64,000 bases of DNA from Rhizobium sp. CSW-27 (GTDB lineage Bacteria; Pseudomonadota; Alphaproteobacteria; Rhizobiales; Rhizobiaceae), in assembly GCF_018760785.1 (NCBI RefSeq), contig NZ_JAHHZO010000004.1, forward strand, positions 186,001 through 250,000. The letters are read 5' to 3'. Position 1 is the stretch's first letter, and every line of letters begins with the position of its first letter. The notes below the pieces were generated by a model that worked only from the letters and a program-made list of their open reading frames with translations, ran no database searches and was not told the origin of the DNA. Below, in pieces: positions 52,873 through 59,480 of the stretch. A program made the position numbers and the translations under genes.

Positions 52873-53118
52873 ATGAGCACGTCCTGGAAAAAGCCCGTTA
52901 CGCTGACGCTCGGCGAACCGCCGGAAACGATCGTGATAGACACCACCCAGGCCGCGGCCTGGGCCATGATCGAGGACTGGCCGCTGGACGAGGGCCCGGC
53001 ACTCGATCATGCTCTTCTCGTGATCGCCGCCGTCGATGCCGGCCGCCAGACACACGACGCGGCCCGCGAGGCCTTCGTGGCCGCCGCCGAAGAAGCGGGC
53101 ATCCTTCTTCAGGGATGA
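52873..53118 (+). CDS. DUF982 family protein
   Basis: An 81-residue protein matching the DUF982 pattern common in rhizobia: a short strand (VTLTLGEPPETI), a helix with AAAWAMIEDWP, a mid segment GPALDHALLVIAAVDAG and the C-terminal helix AAREAFVAAAEEAGI. The function is unknown; rhizobia often have many copies, several on plasmids. The ribosome-binding site is weak. Converges on the RES-domain gene. Confidence 0.8.
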   Translation: MSTSWKKPVTLTLGEPPETIVIDTTQAAAWAMIEDWPLDEGPALDHALLVIAAVDAGRQTHDAAREAFVAAAEEAGILLQG

Positions 53119-53225
53119 ATGGCGCCGAATGCCGCCTCCGACAGGTTCATGCGCTGAAACCGCGCCCGTTCAGCTTTGTCGCCATGACAATGAGATTTCC
53201 GATCCGCCGGATGCGTTGAGCGAAA

Positions 53226-53795
53226 TCACAATCCCCATTGAGGGCCGTCTGGCGACAGTTGAATATCGATGGGATCTCCGCAAACCGTCACTTTCGGCCC
53301 TCCCATCTCGTTCCAGCGGAACAAATTCAAGTGCCAGCCGTCTGGAATCATTCTCGACCTGTCGATGAGACCGTCCGCACCACTTGCCCGCGCTGCATCG
53401 GAATTGCGCCAGGAGGCTGGTTCTCGCCCGTTTTCCAACGCCTTCAACCAGGACTTGTTGGAGAGTTCCCGATCAATGCCAAGCCTGAGACAGGTCTCTT
53501 CATCACGCTGGTCCACCACCAATGCGTTCTCGACGAACAAGGGGACAACGACGCGCGGTCGATTGTCCTGCCGCATATATCCCGAAACGGCGATGATTGA
53601 CCACTCTGGCGTTGCACTCGTGTAGAGGATGGCTTGCCCGGGTCGATGGTAGCGGCCTGCGTTCTGATTGACCGGCGGAGAGAGGACCTGATCGACATAA
53701 TCTGAAAGGACAGAACGAAAGAATTGCCCGGTGATACTGAACAGATCGCCCAGCCTTTCCATCGTCTGGACATGCGGCCAGGGTGCAAACGGCAT
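53226..53795 (-). CDS. RES-domain protein (possible NAD+-degrading toxin)
   Basis: A 189-residue protein with the RES pattern: GRYHRPGQAILYTS (47-60, conserved Arg48 and Tyr49/Tyr58), Glu64 in TPEWSI, and GLIDRSRMIPDGW with Ser147, followed by NLFRW. RES toxins (Res-Xre systems) act on NAD+ using conserved Arg, Tyr, Glu and Ser. The start at 53795 is chosen because GGAG lies 6 nt upstream; a TTG 5 codons earlier has no site. The usual Xre/MbcA-type antitoxin gene directly upstream is missing. It could be a solitary member, a remnant, or act in another context. Confidence 0.7.
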   Translation of the reverse strand: MPFAPWPHVQTMERLGDLFSITGQFFRSVLSDYVDQVLSPPVNQNAGRYHRPGQAILYTSATPEWSIIAVSGYMRQDNRPRVVVPLFVENALVVDQRDEETCLRLGIDRELSNKSWLKALENGREPASWRNSDAARASGADGLIDRSRMIPDGWHLNLFRWNEMGGPKVTVCGDPIDIQLSPDGPQWGL

Positions 53796-54152
53796 ACGCG
53801 TCTCCGTCAAAACCAGGCGGCTGTGGCATTCACAAACCGGTGTCGGAGGATGTTGCCAGTGCCGGACGAGATATCCTGAACGAAACGGTACGGCTGCCCG
53901 GCCCGCAAAAAACCTTGGCGACCCCTGCAGAGGTAGGATATTTAAATAAACTCAAAGCATTATTGCATGGTAAGACAGAATGTAGCCCCATTGTTTTTAT
54001 ATGCGAATTCGGAAATCAAAGTCGTACTGCAGGGCGGGGCGAACACGCGCCGAAAGCGCATTTCACACCACGTCTTCACTAACCCGCCCGCACAAAAACC
54101 CGGCTTGCCTAGCGGGGTGGCAAGCCGGGTTTCTTTTGAAGACAGAGTGACC
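53796..54152. other. 357-nt gap, partly AT-rich, at the edge of the prophage
   Basis: No gene could be supported here. The stretch 53935-54010 is clearly lower in GC than the flanks and the right end holds a strong bidirectional terminator. A rightward open frame 53783-54082 exists but shows no family character. This is a candidate junction between chromosome and prophage. Confidence 0.45.
54096..54137. terminator. bidirectional terminator
   Basis: A 14-bp perfect stem (54096-54109 with 54119-54132) around a 9-nt loop has T-rich sequence on both sides: AAAAA before it on the plus strand gives TTTTT on the minus, and TTTCTTTT follows on the plus. It lies 16 nt after the stop of the leftward membrane-protein gene. 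Confidence 0.88.
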
Positions 54153-54641
54153 TCAATGCGCGAGACGATGTTCGTGGTCAGCGTGAGCAGACTGCTTGGA
54201 AAGAACCAATTCCATGGCTCGCTGAACAGATCCGCGCACAATCAAAGATGCCAAAAACGACATGCAGAAAACCAGCATGGAAAGCGGGCTTGCACACACC
54301 ACGCATGCGGCGAACAGCCTGACGAACGCGTTCATGTCTTTGTTGTACGGCCGAGCCATCGCTTCGCTGCGCCTCGGCTTCCTCAGGGTACGAAGCGAAA
54401 ACGGAAAAAGCCCGAGCGCAAGCGCCCAACCCACACGGCGGCTGTAAGCGTGGTCAATTGCGAACTCGATAAGAAGCCTATCATGGTCCGTCAGGTCGGC
54501 GCGGTGCGACAGCCACTCCGCTCGCCGTAAGAGCTCCATGCGGAATGGCTCCAGAAACTCCACCAGCCGAGCTTTCACATAGAAATAGACGACGATGACA
54601 AGCGCCGAAATCAGCATGATCACATATGCCTGATCCATCAT
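54153..54641 (-). CDS. hypothetical membrane protein, second gene of a two-gene operon
   Basis: A 162-residue protein with an N-terminal membrane helix (about 6-22), a charged cytosolic stretch (about 25-75, including ELLRRAEWLSHRADLTDHDR), a hydrophobic patch (VGWALALGLFPFS), a basic segment, and a second helix pair (about 106-137). No family was recognised. Its ATG overlaps the stop of the upstream gene by 4 nt (ATGA), so the two are coupled. A strong terminator follows. The location next to the prophage lysis genes suggests phage cargo. Confidence 0.6.
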   Translation of the reverse strand: MMDQAYVIMLISALVIVVYFYVKARLVEFLEPFRMELLRRAEWLSHRADLTDHDRLLIEFAIDHAYSRRVGWALALGLFPFSLRTLRKPRRSEAMARPYNKDMNAFVRLFAACVVCASPLSMLVFCMSFLASLIVRGSVQRAMELVLSKQSAHADHEHRLAH

Positions 54642-54997
54642 TTGCCCCGTTTTTTCCTGGAGGCGACCTTGCGCCGCCTGCCTCCCTTAACGCTTCGTTC
54701 TTCTTTTTGTTTCTCGTAACGCGCGCGGCTGTCACGCTTTACCGTGTCATGATGGTACATCATGCCAGCAATCAGCGCCATCATGACGCAAATGAATAAG
54801 CCGTGATTTCGCACAATGTAAGACAGGAAGCCAATCATTCGGCCGACGTTGGATCGGGCCTCTTGAAAAGCTTCATCGCCGCCTGCTTCCGGCATGTCCG
54901 CGACGAGCCCACCGATAAGGGCAGCCAAACCCAAAAAGCGCGTCAATCCCGTCGTTGCGCACATGACGACACGAAACAGATAATGAAAGTAGCGCAA
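54638..54997 (-). CDS. hypothetical membrane protein, first gene of a two-gene operon
   Basis: A protein of up to 119 residues with two hydrophobic segments (about 12-33 and 64-81) and a very basic C-terminal tail of about 35 residues (Lys/Arg-rich, ending SRKKRGK). No family was recognised. The start is uncertain: a TTG at 54997 lies directly after an in-frame stop, and the first ATG is at 54964; neither has a clear ribosome-binding site. The basic tail could bind nucleic acid or lipid head groups. Confidence 0.5.
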   Translation of the reverse strand: MRYFHYLFRVVMCATTGLTRFLGLAALIGGLVADMPEAGGDEAFQEARSNVGRMIGFLSYIVRNHGLFICVMMALIAGMMYHHDTVKRDSRARYEKQKEERSVKGGRRRKVASRKKRGK

Positions 54998-55184
54998 AGT
55001 TCAACCCGAGTCGCCCCATACCTGCATCTACATTTCATCGCCGACGCTATATTGCAACACCAAGCTTAACCGAAGCTTACAGAAAAACTTCGGAATACTT
55101 CTCACATTTTATCCATAAAGACGTATTGTGCCTGTCCTGATACATTTGGCCATCCGGAAATTCAGCCCAGGGAGGATATGGATA

Positions 55185-55319
55185 ATGAACAGCGCCGTGC
55201 TGATCACCAAACTTCAGGAGGCATTGACCATCGCCAAGAACATGGACAACGCCATGATGATCTACCTGATCACCATGGCGTTGCAAGAAGCGCAGCAGCC
55301 CCGCCGCCAGCTGCACTGA
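55185..55319 (+). CDS. very small phage-region protein
   Basis: A 44-residue protein with a helical, partly amphipathic sequence (VLITKLQEALTIAKNMDN, then MMIYLITMALQEAQQ). The ATG at 55185 lies 10 nt after GGGAGGA; the alternative ATG at 55178 in another frame has only 3 nt spacing and gives a low-complexity product. It is on the plus strand between leftward operons. No family was recognised. Confidence 0.5.
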   Translation: MNSAVLITKLQEALTIAKNMDNAMMIYLITMALQEAQQPRRQLH

Positions 55320-55325
55320 CGCCAG

Positions 55326-55652
55326 CTACTCCCCTGCAATCTTCCGTCCGAACCACCGCATGAACAGCACCTCGGTCCCACGCGGGCCGAGATAAGCAAG
55401 CGCGGCGATCAGCCCTGTCGATGTCGGCTGCACCAAGTCAAGCCAGGCCGCCACGCCCTCTCCGATCATCGCCATGCCGATGGCGATGGGCAGTTCCCAG
55501 AGGATTTCCGGGCCGAAGAAGCGCCTGAGGCCCTTTCGAGCCTGCTGCACATGCCACATTGCCCGCCCCACAATGGAGCCAATCAACGTCAGGCCCGCTC
55601 CGCCAAGCCAGGCGTCGATCATTTCGGCAAACGTCTTGTAGTTCTCACTCAT
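55326..55652 (-). CDS. phage holin, LydA/holin superfamily III type
   Basis: A 108-residue membrane protein with an N-terminal amphipathic stretch and hydrophobic segments (GAGLTLIGSIVGRAMW, ELPIAIGMAMIGEGVAAWL, STGLIAALAYLG) followed by RGTEVLFMRWFGRK. This is the layout of LydA-type holins that open the cytoplasmic membrane for the endolysin. It sits at the promoter-distal end of the late genes, downstream of a second holin-like gene, a lipoprotein and the endolysin. Confidence 0.8.
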   Translation of the reverse strand: MSENYKTFAEMIDAWLGGAGLTLIGSIVGRAMWHVQQARKGLRRFFGPEILWELPIAIGMAMIGEGVAAWLDLVQPTSTGLIAALAYLGPRGTEVLFMRWFGRKIAGE

Positions 55653-55670
55653 CCCCTGCCCTTCGCCGCG

Positions 55671-56027
55671 TCAGTTGCCGATCGGACGCTTTGCAGACCA
55701 GCGGCCGTAGAGCGTGAGAAGGCCGCCCACCAGCGATCCCGCCGCCACAAGAATGGCCGTCAGCTGATCGGCATCGATGACATCGGAGGAGATCCCGAGC
55801 GCACCGAGCAGCGGGATCATGATCGAGACAATGGCCCCGATCGTCACGCGGCTCTGATACCACGGCTCGGTATTGGCGGAATGTGCCAGCACGGGCGCAA
55901 GGGATTGCGCGACGGCCGCCACGATCGGCTGCACGGCGCCGCTCTCGGCCGGCACGTCGGGCCGCTGCACGGCATCCGCCACACTTTGGACAATCAGACT
56001 CTGGACGGTCTTGCTGGTGTCAGTCAT
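55671..56027 (-). CDS. holin-like phage membrane protein
   Basis: A 118-residue protein. The first 60 residues are polar (TSKTVQSLIVQSVADAVQ), and the second half holds two hydrophobic helices (about 60-80 and 88-106) joined by a short turn, ending RWSAKRPIGN. The two-helix hairpin suits a holin or antiholin. The ATG at 56027 follows AAGGAG. The gene lies between the lipoprotein gene and the LydA-type holin gene on the same strand. Confidence 0.6.
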   Translation of the reverse strand: MTDTSKTVQSLIVQSVADAVQRPDVPAESGAVQPIVAAVAQSLAPVLAHSANTEPWYQSRVTIGAIVSIMIPLLGALGISSDVIDADQLTAILVAAGSLVGGLLTLYGRWSAKRPIGN

Positions 56028-56052
56028 GTCATGCTCCTTGTCGCCGGGCCGC

Positions 56053-56376
56053 TCAGCGCCCGGCCTTGGCTTCCTTGAGGGCGGCAGAGATCGTGGCGTA
56101 GGCAGCGGCGGCGCGAACCAGCGCATCGGCCGCTGTCACCTCGGCCGGCGCGGCGCACATGACCTTGACGCCGGCATAGGCCGCATCCACCTTGCGGATT
56201 GTCGTTTCCCTGATGTCACCGGACGCTGTTGCGACCGTGAAGGCGGCATAGCCGGTTTCGATCAGCGGACATGTCCGGATGAGGCCGTCACGGATCGTGG
56301 CGTCCAGAGATCCAGTCGTGGTGGAACAGGCGGACAGCGCAAGGGCCGCCGCCGCGAGCATCGCGGTGCGTTTCAT
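56053..56376 (-). CDS. phage lipoprotein of the lysis module
   Basis: A 107-residue lipoprotein with a signal peptide ending in the lipobox LSAC (Cys17), followed by STTTGSLDATIRDGLIRTC and a helical C-terminal half. A lipoprotein between endolysin and holin genes suggests an outer-membrane spanin partner (Rz1-like), but it is longer and less proline-rich than Rz1 and no inner-membrane Rz-like gene is visible nearby. Function is therefore open. Confidence 0.7.
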   Translation of the reverse strand: MKRTAMLAAAALALSACSTTTGSLDATIRDGLIRTCPLIETGYAAFTVATASGDIRETTIRKVDAAYAGVKVMCAAPAEVTAADALVRAAAAYATISAALKEAKAGR

Positions 56377-56425
56377 GTCTTCTTCCTTTTGCGGGTTTTG
56401 TGGGTACGCAGTAAAAACAGGGCGC

Positions 56426-57139
56426 CTAGAGGCGCGCGGCCTGGACGTGCATCCAGTCAAAGTCACGGGCGCGGCCGAGCGAGATCCAGCCCTCGGCTTC
56501 CCAGGCTTCCCAGAAGGGCACGGCATCCGGATGCGACAGGCGGGCGGCCGGCGCTTTGACCTGCAGTCCGTTGCGCTCCGGATCGAAGTCGATCGCGATC
56601 CCCCAGCTGTGCATGGAATAGGCGGAGCCGCCGCGCATGCGCCGCACGTTGAGCGAGCCGCCGAACACATCGAGGCCGAGATCGGCCCGTTCGCGCTCGG
56701 TATAAATCTCGGCAACCTGATGGAGGACGCGCATGGCCGATGCGGCCACCACCTCGTGCAGCGTCATCTTGCGGACGCGGATGGCACGATCCCAGGCGAG
56801 AACCATCGAATAGGGCAGATCAATCGTCGTCTGGCGTGAACCGACAGCACCATAGAAGGACATGCAGTCATCCTGCTTTGGCCAGGTGTTGCGCCCGGTC
56901 GCGGCGGCGGCCGTCACAGATGTCTGCAGGCGCGATGATGGGCTGGAAGCTGACGAACCGGAGGTCATCCGCAGCCGGTCCACCGTCGCCGTGTCGGCAC
57001 GGCCGGTTTCCGGCAGGCCGCGGGATTTCTGGAAGGCCTTCAGGGCGGCAATGGTTGCCGACCCGATCACTCCGTCTATGGCGCCGCAGGCAAAGCCATG
57101 CGCCGTCAGCCGGCTTTGCAGCCACTGTTCGTAGGTCAT
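56426..57139 (-). CDS. phage endolysin: peptidoglycan-binding plus M15-type peptidase
   Basis: A 237-residue cell-wall hydrolase. Residues 1-58 are a PG_binding_1 domain (GAIDGVIGSATIAALKAFQKSRGL). The catalytic domain has the M15 signature SMHSWGIAIDFD (His177, Asp184) and the later DFDWMHVQ with His231, the zinc ligands of D-Ala-D-Ala carboxypeptidase-like endolysins. No signal peptide, so it relies on a holin. The ATG at 57139 is preferred over a TTG 9 codons upstream because AAGG precedes it. Confidence 0.9.
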   Translation of the reverse strand: MTYEQWLQSRLTAHGFACGAIDGVIGSATIAALKAFQKSRGLPETGRADTATVDRLRMTSGSSASSPSSRLQTSVTAAAATGRNTWPKQDDCMSFYGAVGSRQTTIDLPYSMVLAWDRAIRVRKMTLHEVVAASAMRVLHQVAEIYTERERADLGLDVFGGSLNVRRMRGGSAYSMHSWGIAIDFDPERNGLQVKAPAARLSHPDAVPFWEAWEAEGWISLGRARDFDWMHVQAARL

Positions 57140-57251
57140 TCTGGGAATCCTTTTGGTGAATGGCAAACGTTGCCGCTTTTGGCCGCCCTAGTGCCTTTAC
57201 TGATCGGTTACTTCACAATTAGAATTACGCATCTGAATTGAGGGGCAGCAT

Positions 57252-57845
57252 GTGAAAGAAAGTAATTATGAGGCAGCTAGGCACGAGTACTCCGTTCTGA
57301 AGCTTGCCAGAGTGGAGTTACGCAATGCTGTTTCGGATATTGACGCTTTACGTTCTTGGGAGGATATCCTCACGCGATGCGGCCGCATTTACAATAAGCT
57401 TGACGGCGGCGCTTCCGGCAAGTCCCAACAATGGTGGGGCAGGAAACGTACTGAGAGAAAAAAAGATGAACTACTCAGATACGCCCATCATGCCAGGAAC
57501 GCGGATACGCATGGCATTGCACCCATTGCCGCGCCATCAAAAGCAATAGTCTTGACGGCCAGCGATCAAGGTGGCGGGTGGATCAATTCCTTTTGGGTCG
57601 GTCAAAACGGGGAAATTACTCTCGACGTCAAAGATGGAAACGGACGGCCAATTGATCCTCGCGGCTTTGTTGCCATCAACAGGTGGGGCCTGATTGAGGT
57701 AACAGACTCCGGCAAAAATTATCCTGCTCCACGTAGCCATCTTGGGCAACCAATTGACCCGAATAATATCATTACGGTGGTAGATCTGCTGCACGCGTAC
57801 ATGGGGAAAATGGTTGAAGAAGCGGAGGCGCTGTTAAAGCGTTGA
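57252..57845 (+). CDS. phage-carried protein with HEPN-like RNxxxH motif
   Basis: A 197-residue protein on the strand opposite to the surrounding late genes, with lower GC. The N-terminal half (1-90) is helical with many Arg/Lys residues and ends with ARNADTHG, i.e. Arg82-Asn83-x3-His87. This is the R-N-x(3)-H signature of HEPN-domain RNases. The C-terminal half (about 95-197) is strand-rich (VDVKDGNG, FVAINRWGLIEVTD) with a terminal helix. The GTG at 57252 follows GAGGGG. No specific family was recognised. Reverse orientation, base composition and position make it typical phage cargo, plausibly an anti-phage or abortive-infection gene. Confidence 0.55.
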   Translation: MKESNYEAARHEYSVLKLARVELRNAVSDIDALRSWEDILTRCGRIYNKLDGGASGKSQQWWGRKRTERKKDELLRYAHHARNADTHGIAPIAAPSKAIVLTASDQGGGWINSFWVGQNGEITLDVKDGNGRPIDPRGFVAINRWGLIEVTDSGKNYPAPRSHLGQPIDPNNIITVVDLLHAYMGKMVEEAEALLKR

Positions 57846-58178
57846 CGCGGACCACCACCCCTCGTTCGCCTCTGCTGCCGGGGCCGTAATGTCAACCATC
57901 ACCGCGTCCAGAACACGCCGACCATCCTTAAGCACATACTCTGCCATCGGATGGTTTTCCGGATGCGAGACGATCCATCGGCCATCAAGGATCTGGCGTG
58001 GCACATCCCAGGTCACGGTCACGCCGGCCGGATCATCGACACCATCACGGCGACCAATGACCGCACCATCCGCCCGGATCGTGTAGCCTGCCTCCTCGTA
58101 ACAGTCCCGTCCGCGATCATCGATCAGGGCGACCGCTGCGGCCGCCGACGCCAGATCGGGGAAAACCAGATAACGCAT
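57834..58178 (-). CDS. hypothetical phage protein
   Basis: A 114-residue protein of unknown family, helix then strands (RYLVFPDLASAAAAVALIDDR, VTVTWDVPRQI, DGRRVLDAVMVDIT). Its ATG overlaps the stop of the LamG-type protein gene by one base. It may be a tail-fibre chaperone or minor structural protein by position. The 3' end overlaps the opposing RNxxxH gene by 12 nt. Confidence 0.75.
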   Translation of the reverse strand: MRYLVFPDLASAAAAVALIDDRGRDCYEEAGYTIRADGAVIGRRDGVDDPAGVTVTWDVPRQILDGRWIVSHPENHPMAEYVLKDGRRVLDAVMVDITAPAAEANEGWWSASTL

Positions 58179-59182
58179 TATTGCAGCCTCATGGATTGGG
58201 GTGTCCGATAGGGATGATCAGCAGCCAGTTGCGCGGCCATACCCCATTTCAGGTGCAGATAGCCCTCCAGACGCTGGCGGGCGGCGGTGGAGAGAGCACC
58301 GGATACCGCCAGAATCTCGCCACAGCGCAGGGCTGCATTCATGGCCCCGTTTGCGCCGTTGCTGAAAAGCCCGAAGTCGTTGCCGGCCGCAACGCCCGTA
58401 CCTGCCGCACCGCCTGAATAGATGATGCCGGCACGGCCGATGGCGCTGGACGGGCCGTTGTAATAATCCATACGGATGGCGGGACCGGCGGTGTAGGCGT
58501 CGGTCGAGTTGAACCCGCCCGAGCCCCCGTAAATCGCCCAGTTCGGTCCGCCGCTCACTCGGTATCCGACCGCACCGCTGCTGACACCCTGCCGATAGAT
58601 ATTGGCATCGCCTCGCCCGCTGATATAGGCGTCGAGCGCAGTCCAGATCGAGCATGGCGTCACAATGGCAGAGGCAAGGTTGCCAACCAGGCAATCGTCC
58701 GATCCATCCGGATTTGCGCATGCAAGCCCGCCGAGGCCGCCCGCCAGAAGCGCCGGTTGCCTTGCCCCCACGGTCTGCGCAAAGGACATGCGCCCGCCGA
58801 CACCGGCTACCGCCGAGATGGCTGAACCGTTGAGGGTTACCAGATCGGATCGGGAAAAATCGACCCACATGGGAATCGTCTGCACGGTATCGGTGGGCAC
58901 CCACATTTCGATGGGCGCACTCGTTTTGCGCCCCTTGCGGTAGGTGATCGCCTGCCCCTCGTATCGGGACAGCATGGCCCAGGTTTGCCCCGTTGCGCCG
59001 GCAATCGCCACGCCGTCCGCATGCCATTGCCCACCGGCCAGGGATGCCGCGTAGACCGAGCCGGCGTATCCGCTGCCGGACTGGACGTTAATGACGGGCG
59101 TATAGGCGCTGCCATCCTGATCACCGCCCATGCCCAATGATGAGTCAAGCCTCAGCGATAGTTGCCATGGCTGTGCAAACAT
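58178..59182 (-). CDS. phage LamG/concanavalin-like structural protein
   Basis: A 334-residue secreted-type, Gly/Ser-rich protein without a signal peptide. The C-terminal pattern EILAVSGALSTAARQRLEGYLHLKWG followed by HPY (given in parts) is that of LamG-type jelly-roll domains found in tail-fibre and host-recognition proteins, with the earlier RQPALLAGGLGGLACANPDGSDD segment. It probably binds sugars on the host surface. The ATG at 59182 overlaps the upstream stop by one base (TGATG). Confidence 0.8.
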   Translation of the reverse strand: MFAQPWQLSLRLDSSLGMGGDQDGSAYTPVINVQSGSGYAGSVYAASLAGGQWHADGVAIAGATGQTWAMLSRYEGQAITYRKGRKTSAPIEMWVPTDTVQTIPMWVDFSRSDLVTLNGSAISAVAGVGGRMSFAQTVGARQPALLAGGLGGLACANPDGSDDCLVGNLASAIVTPCSIWTALDAYISGRGDANIYRQGVSSGAVGYRVSGGPNWAIYGGSGGFNSTDAYTAGPAIRMDYYNGPSSAIGRAGIIYSGGAAGTGVAAGNDFGLFSNGANGAMNAALRCGEILAVSGALSTAARQRLEGYLHLKWGMAAQLAADHPYRTPQSMRLQ

Positions 59183-59457
59183 CACGCGTCCGTCCAGGCT
59201 TTGACCGTCAGACCTGCGGTGTTCCCGCGCATGGTGATCCGCACGAACGGCACTTTGCGAAAGGTCATCAGAGGCGGATGCGTTGCGCGTGTCATGACGC
59301 CAATGCGCAGCCATGGTGCGGTGGCGTCGGCCTGCGCCTCGATCTGGACGACAGCTTTCGAGGCGGGATCGAATTGCGCCTGGACCGTAAAATCATCCGC
59401 CGGGCTGAAAGAGGTGCCATCGGCGCTTTCGGCGGTGCTGTTGATGCGAAGGGTCAT
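59182..59457 (-). CDS. small phage tail-associated protein
   Basis: A 91-residue protein, mostly strands (FTVQAQFDPASKAVVQIEAQ and FVRITMRGNTAGLTVKAW). No family was recognised. The ATG at 59457 follows GGAG. It is coupled to the LamG gene by a one-base overlap and follows the tail-fibre gene. Confidence 0.75.
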   Translation of the reverse strand: MTLRINSTAESADGTSFSPADDFTVQAQFDPASKAVVQIEAQADATAPWLRIGVMTRATHPPLMTFRKVPFVRITMRGNTAGLTVKAWTDA

Positions 59458-59480
59458 GGGGGCTCCGATATCTGAGCTGC

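Noticed and set aside
53783-54082. Plus-strand frame of about 100 codons in the low-GC strip
   Set aside because: No ribosome-binding site and no recognisable domain; it starts inside the opposing RES-domain gene. Kept as non-coding.
53226-55319. A complete Res-Xre toxin-antitoxin pair
   Set aside because: The frames upstream of the RES gene show no helix-turn-helix or MbcA/ParS-like domain; only a solitary RES gene can be supported.
55178-55363. Plus-strand frame starting at the ATG at 55178
   Set aside because: Spacing to GGGAGGA is only about 3 nt and the product is a low-complexity His/Ala/Pro string; the frame starting at 55185 fits better.
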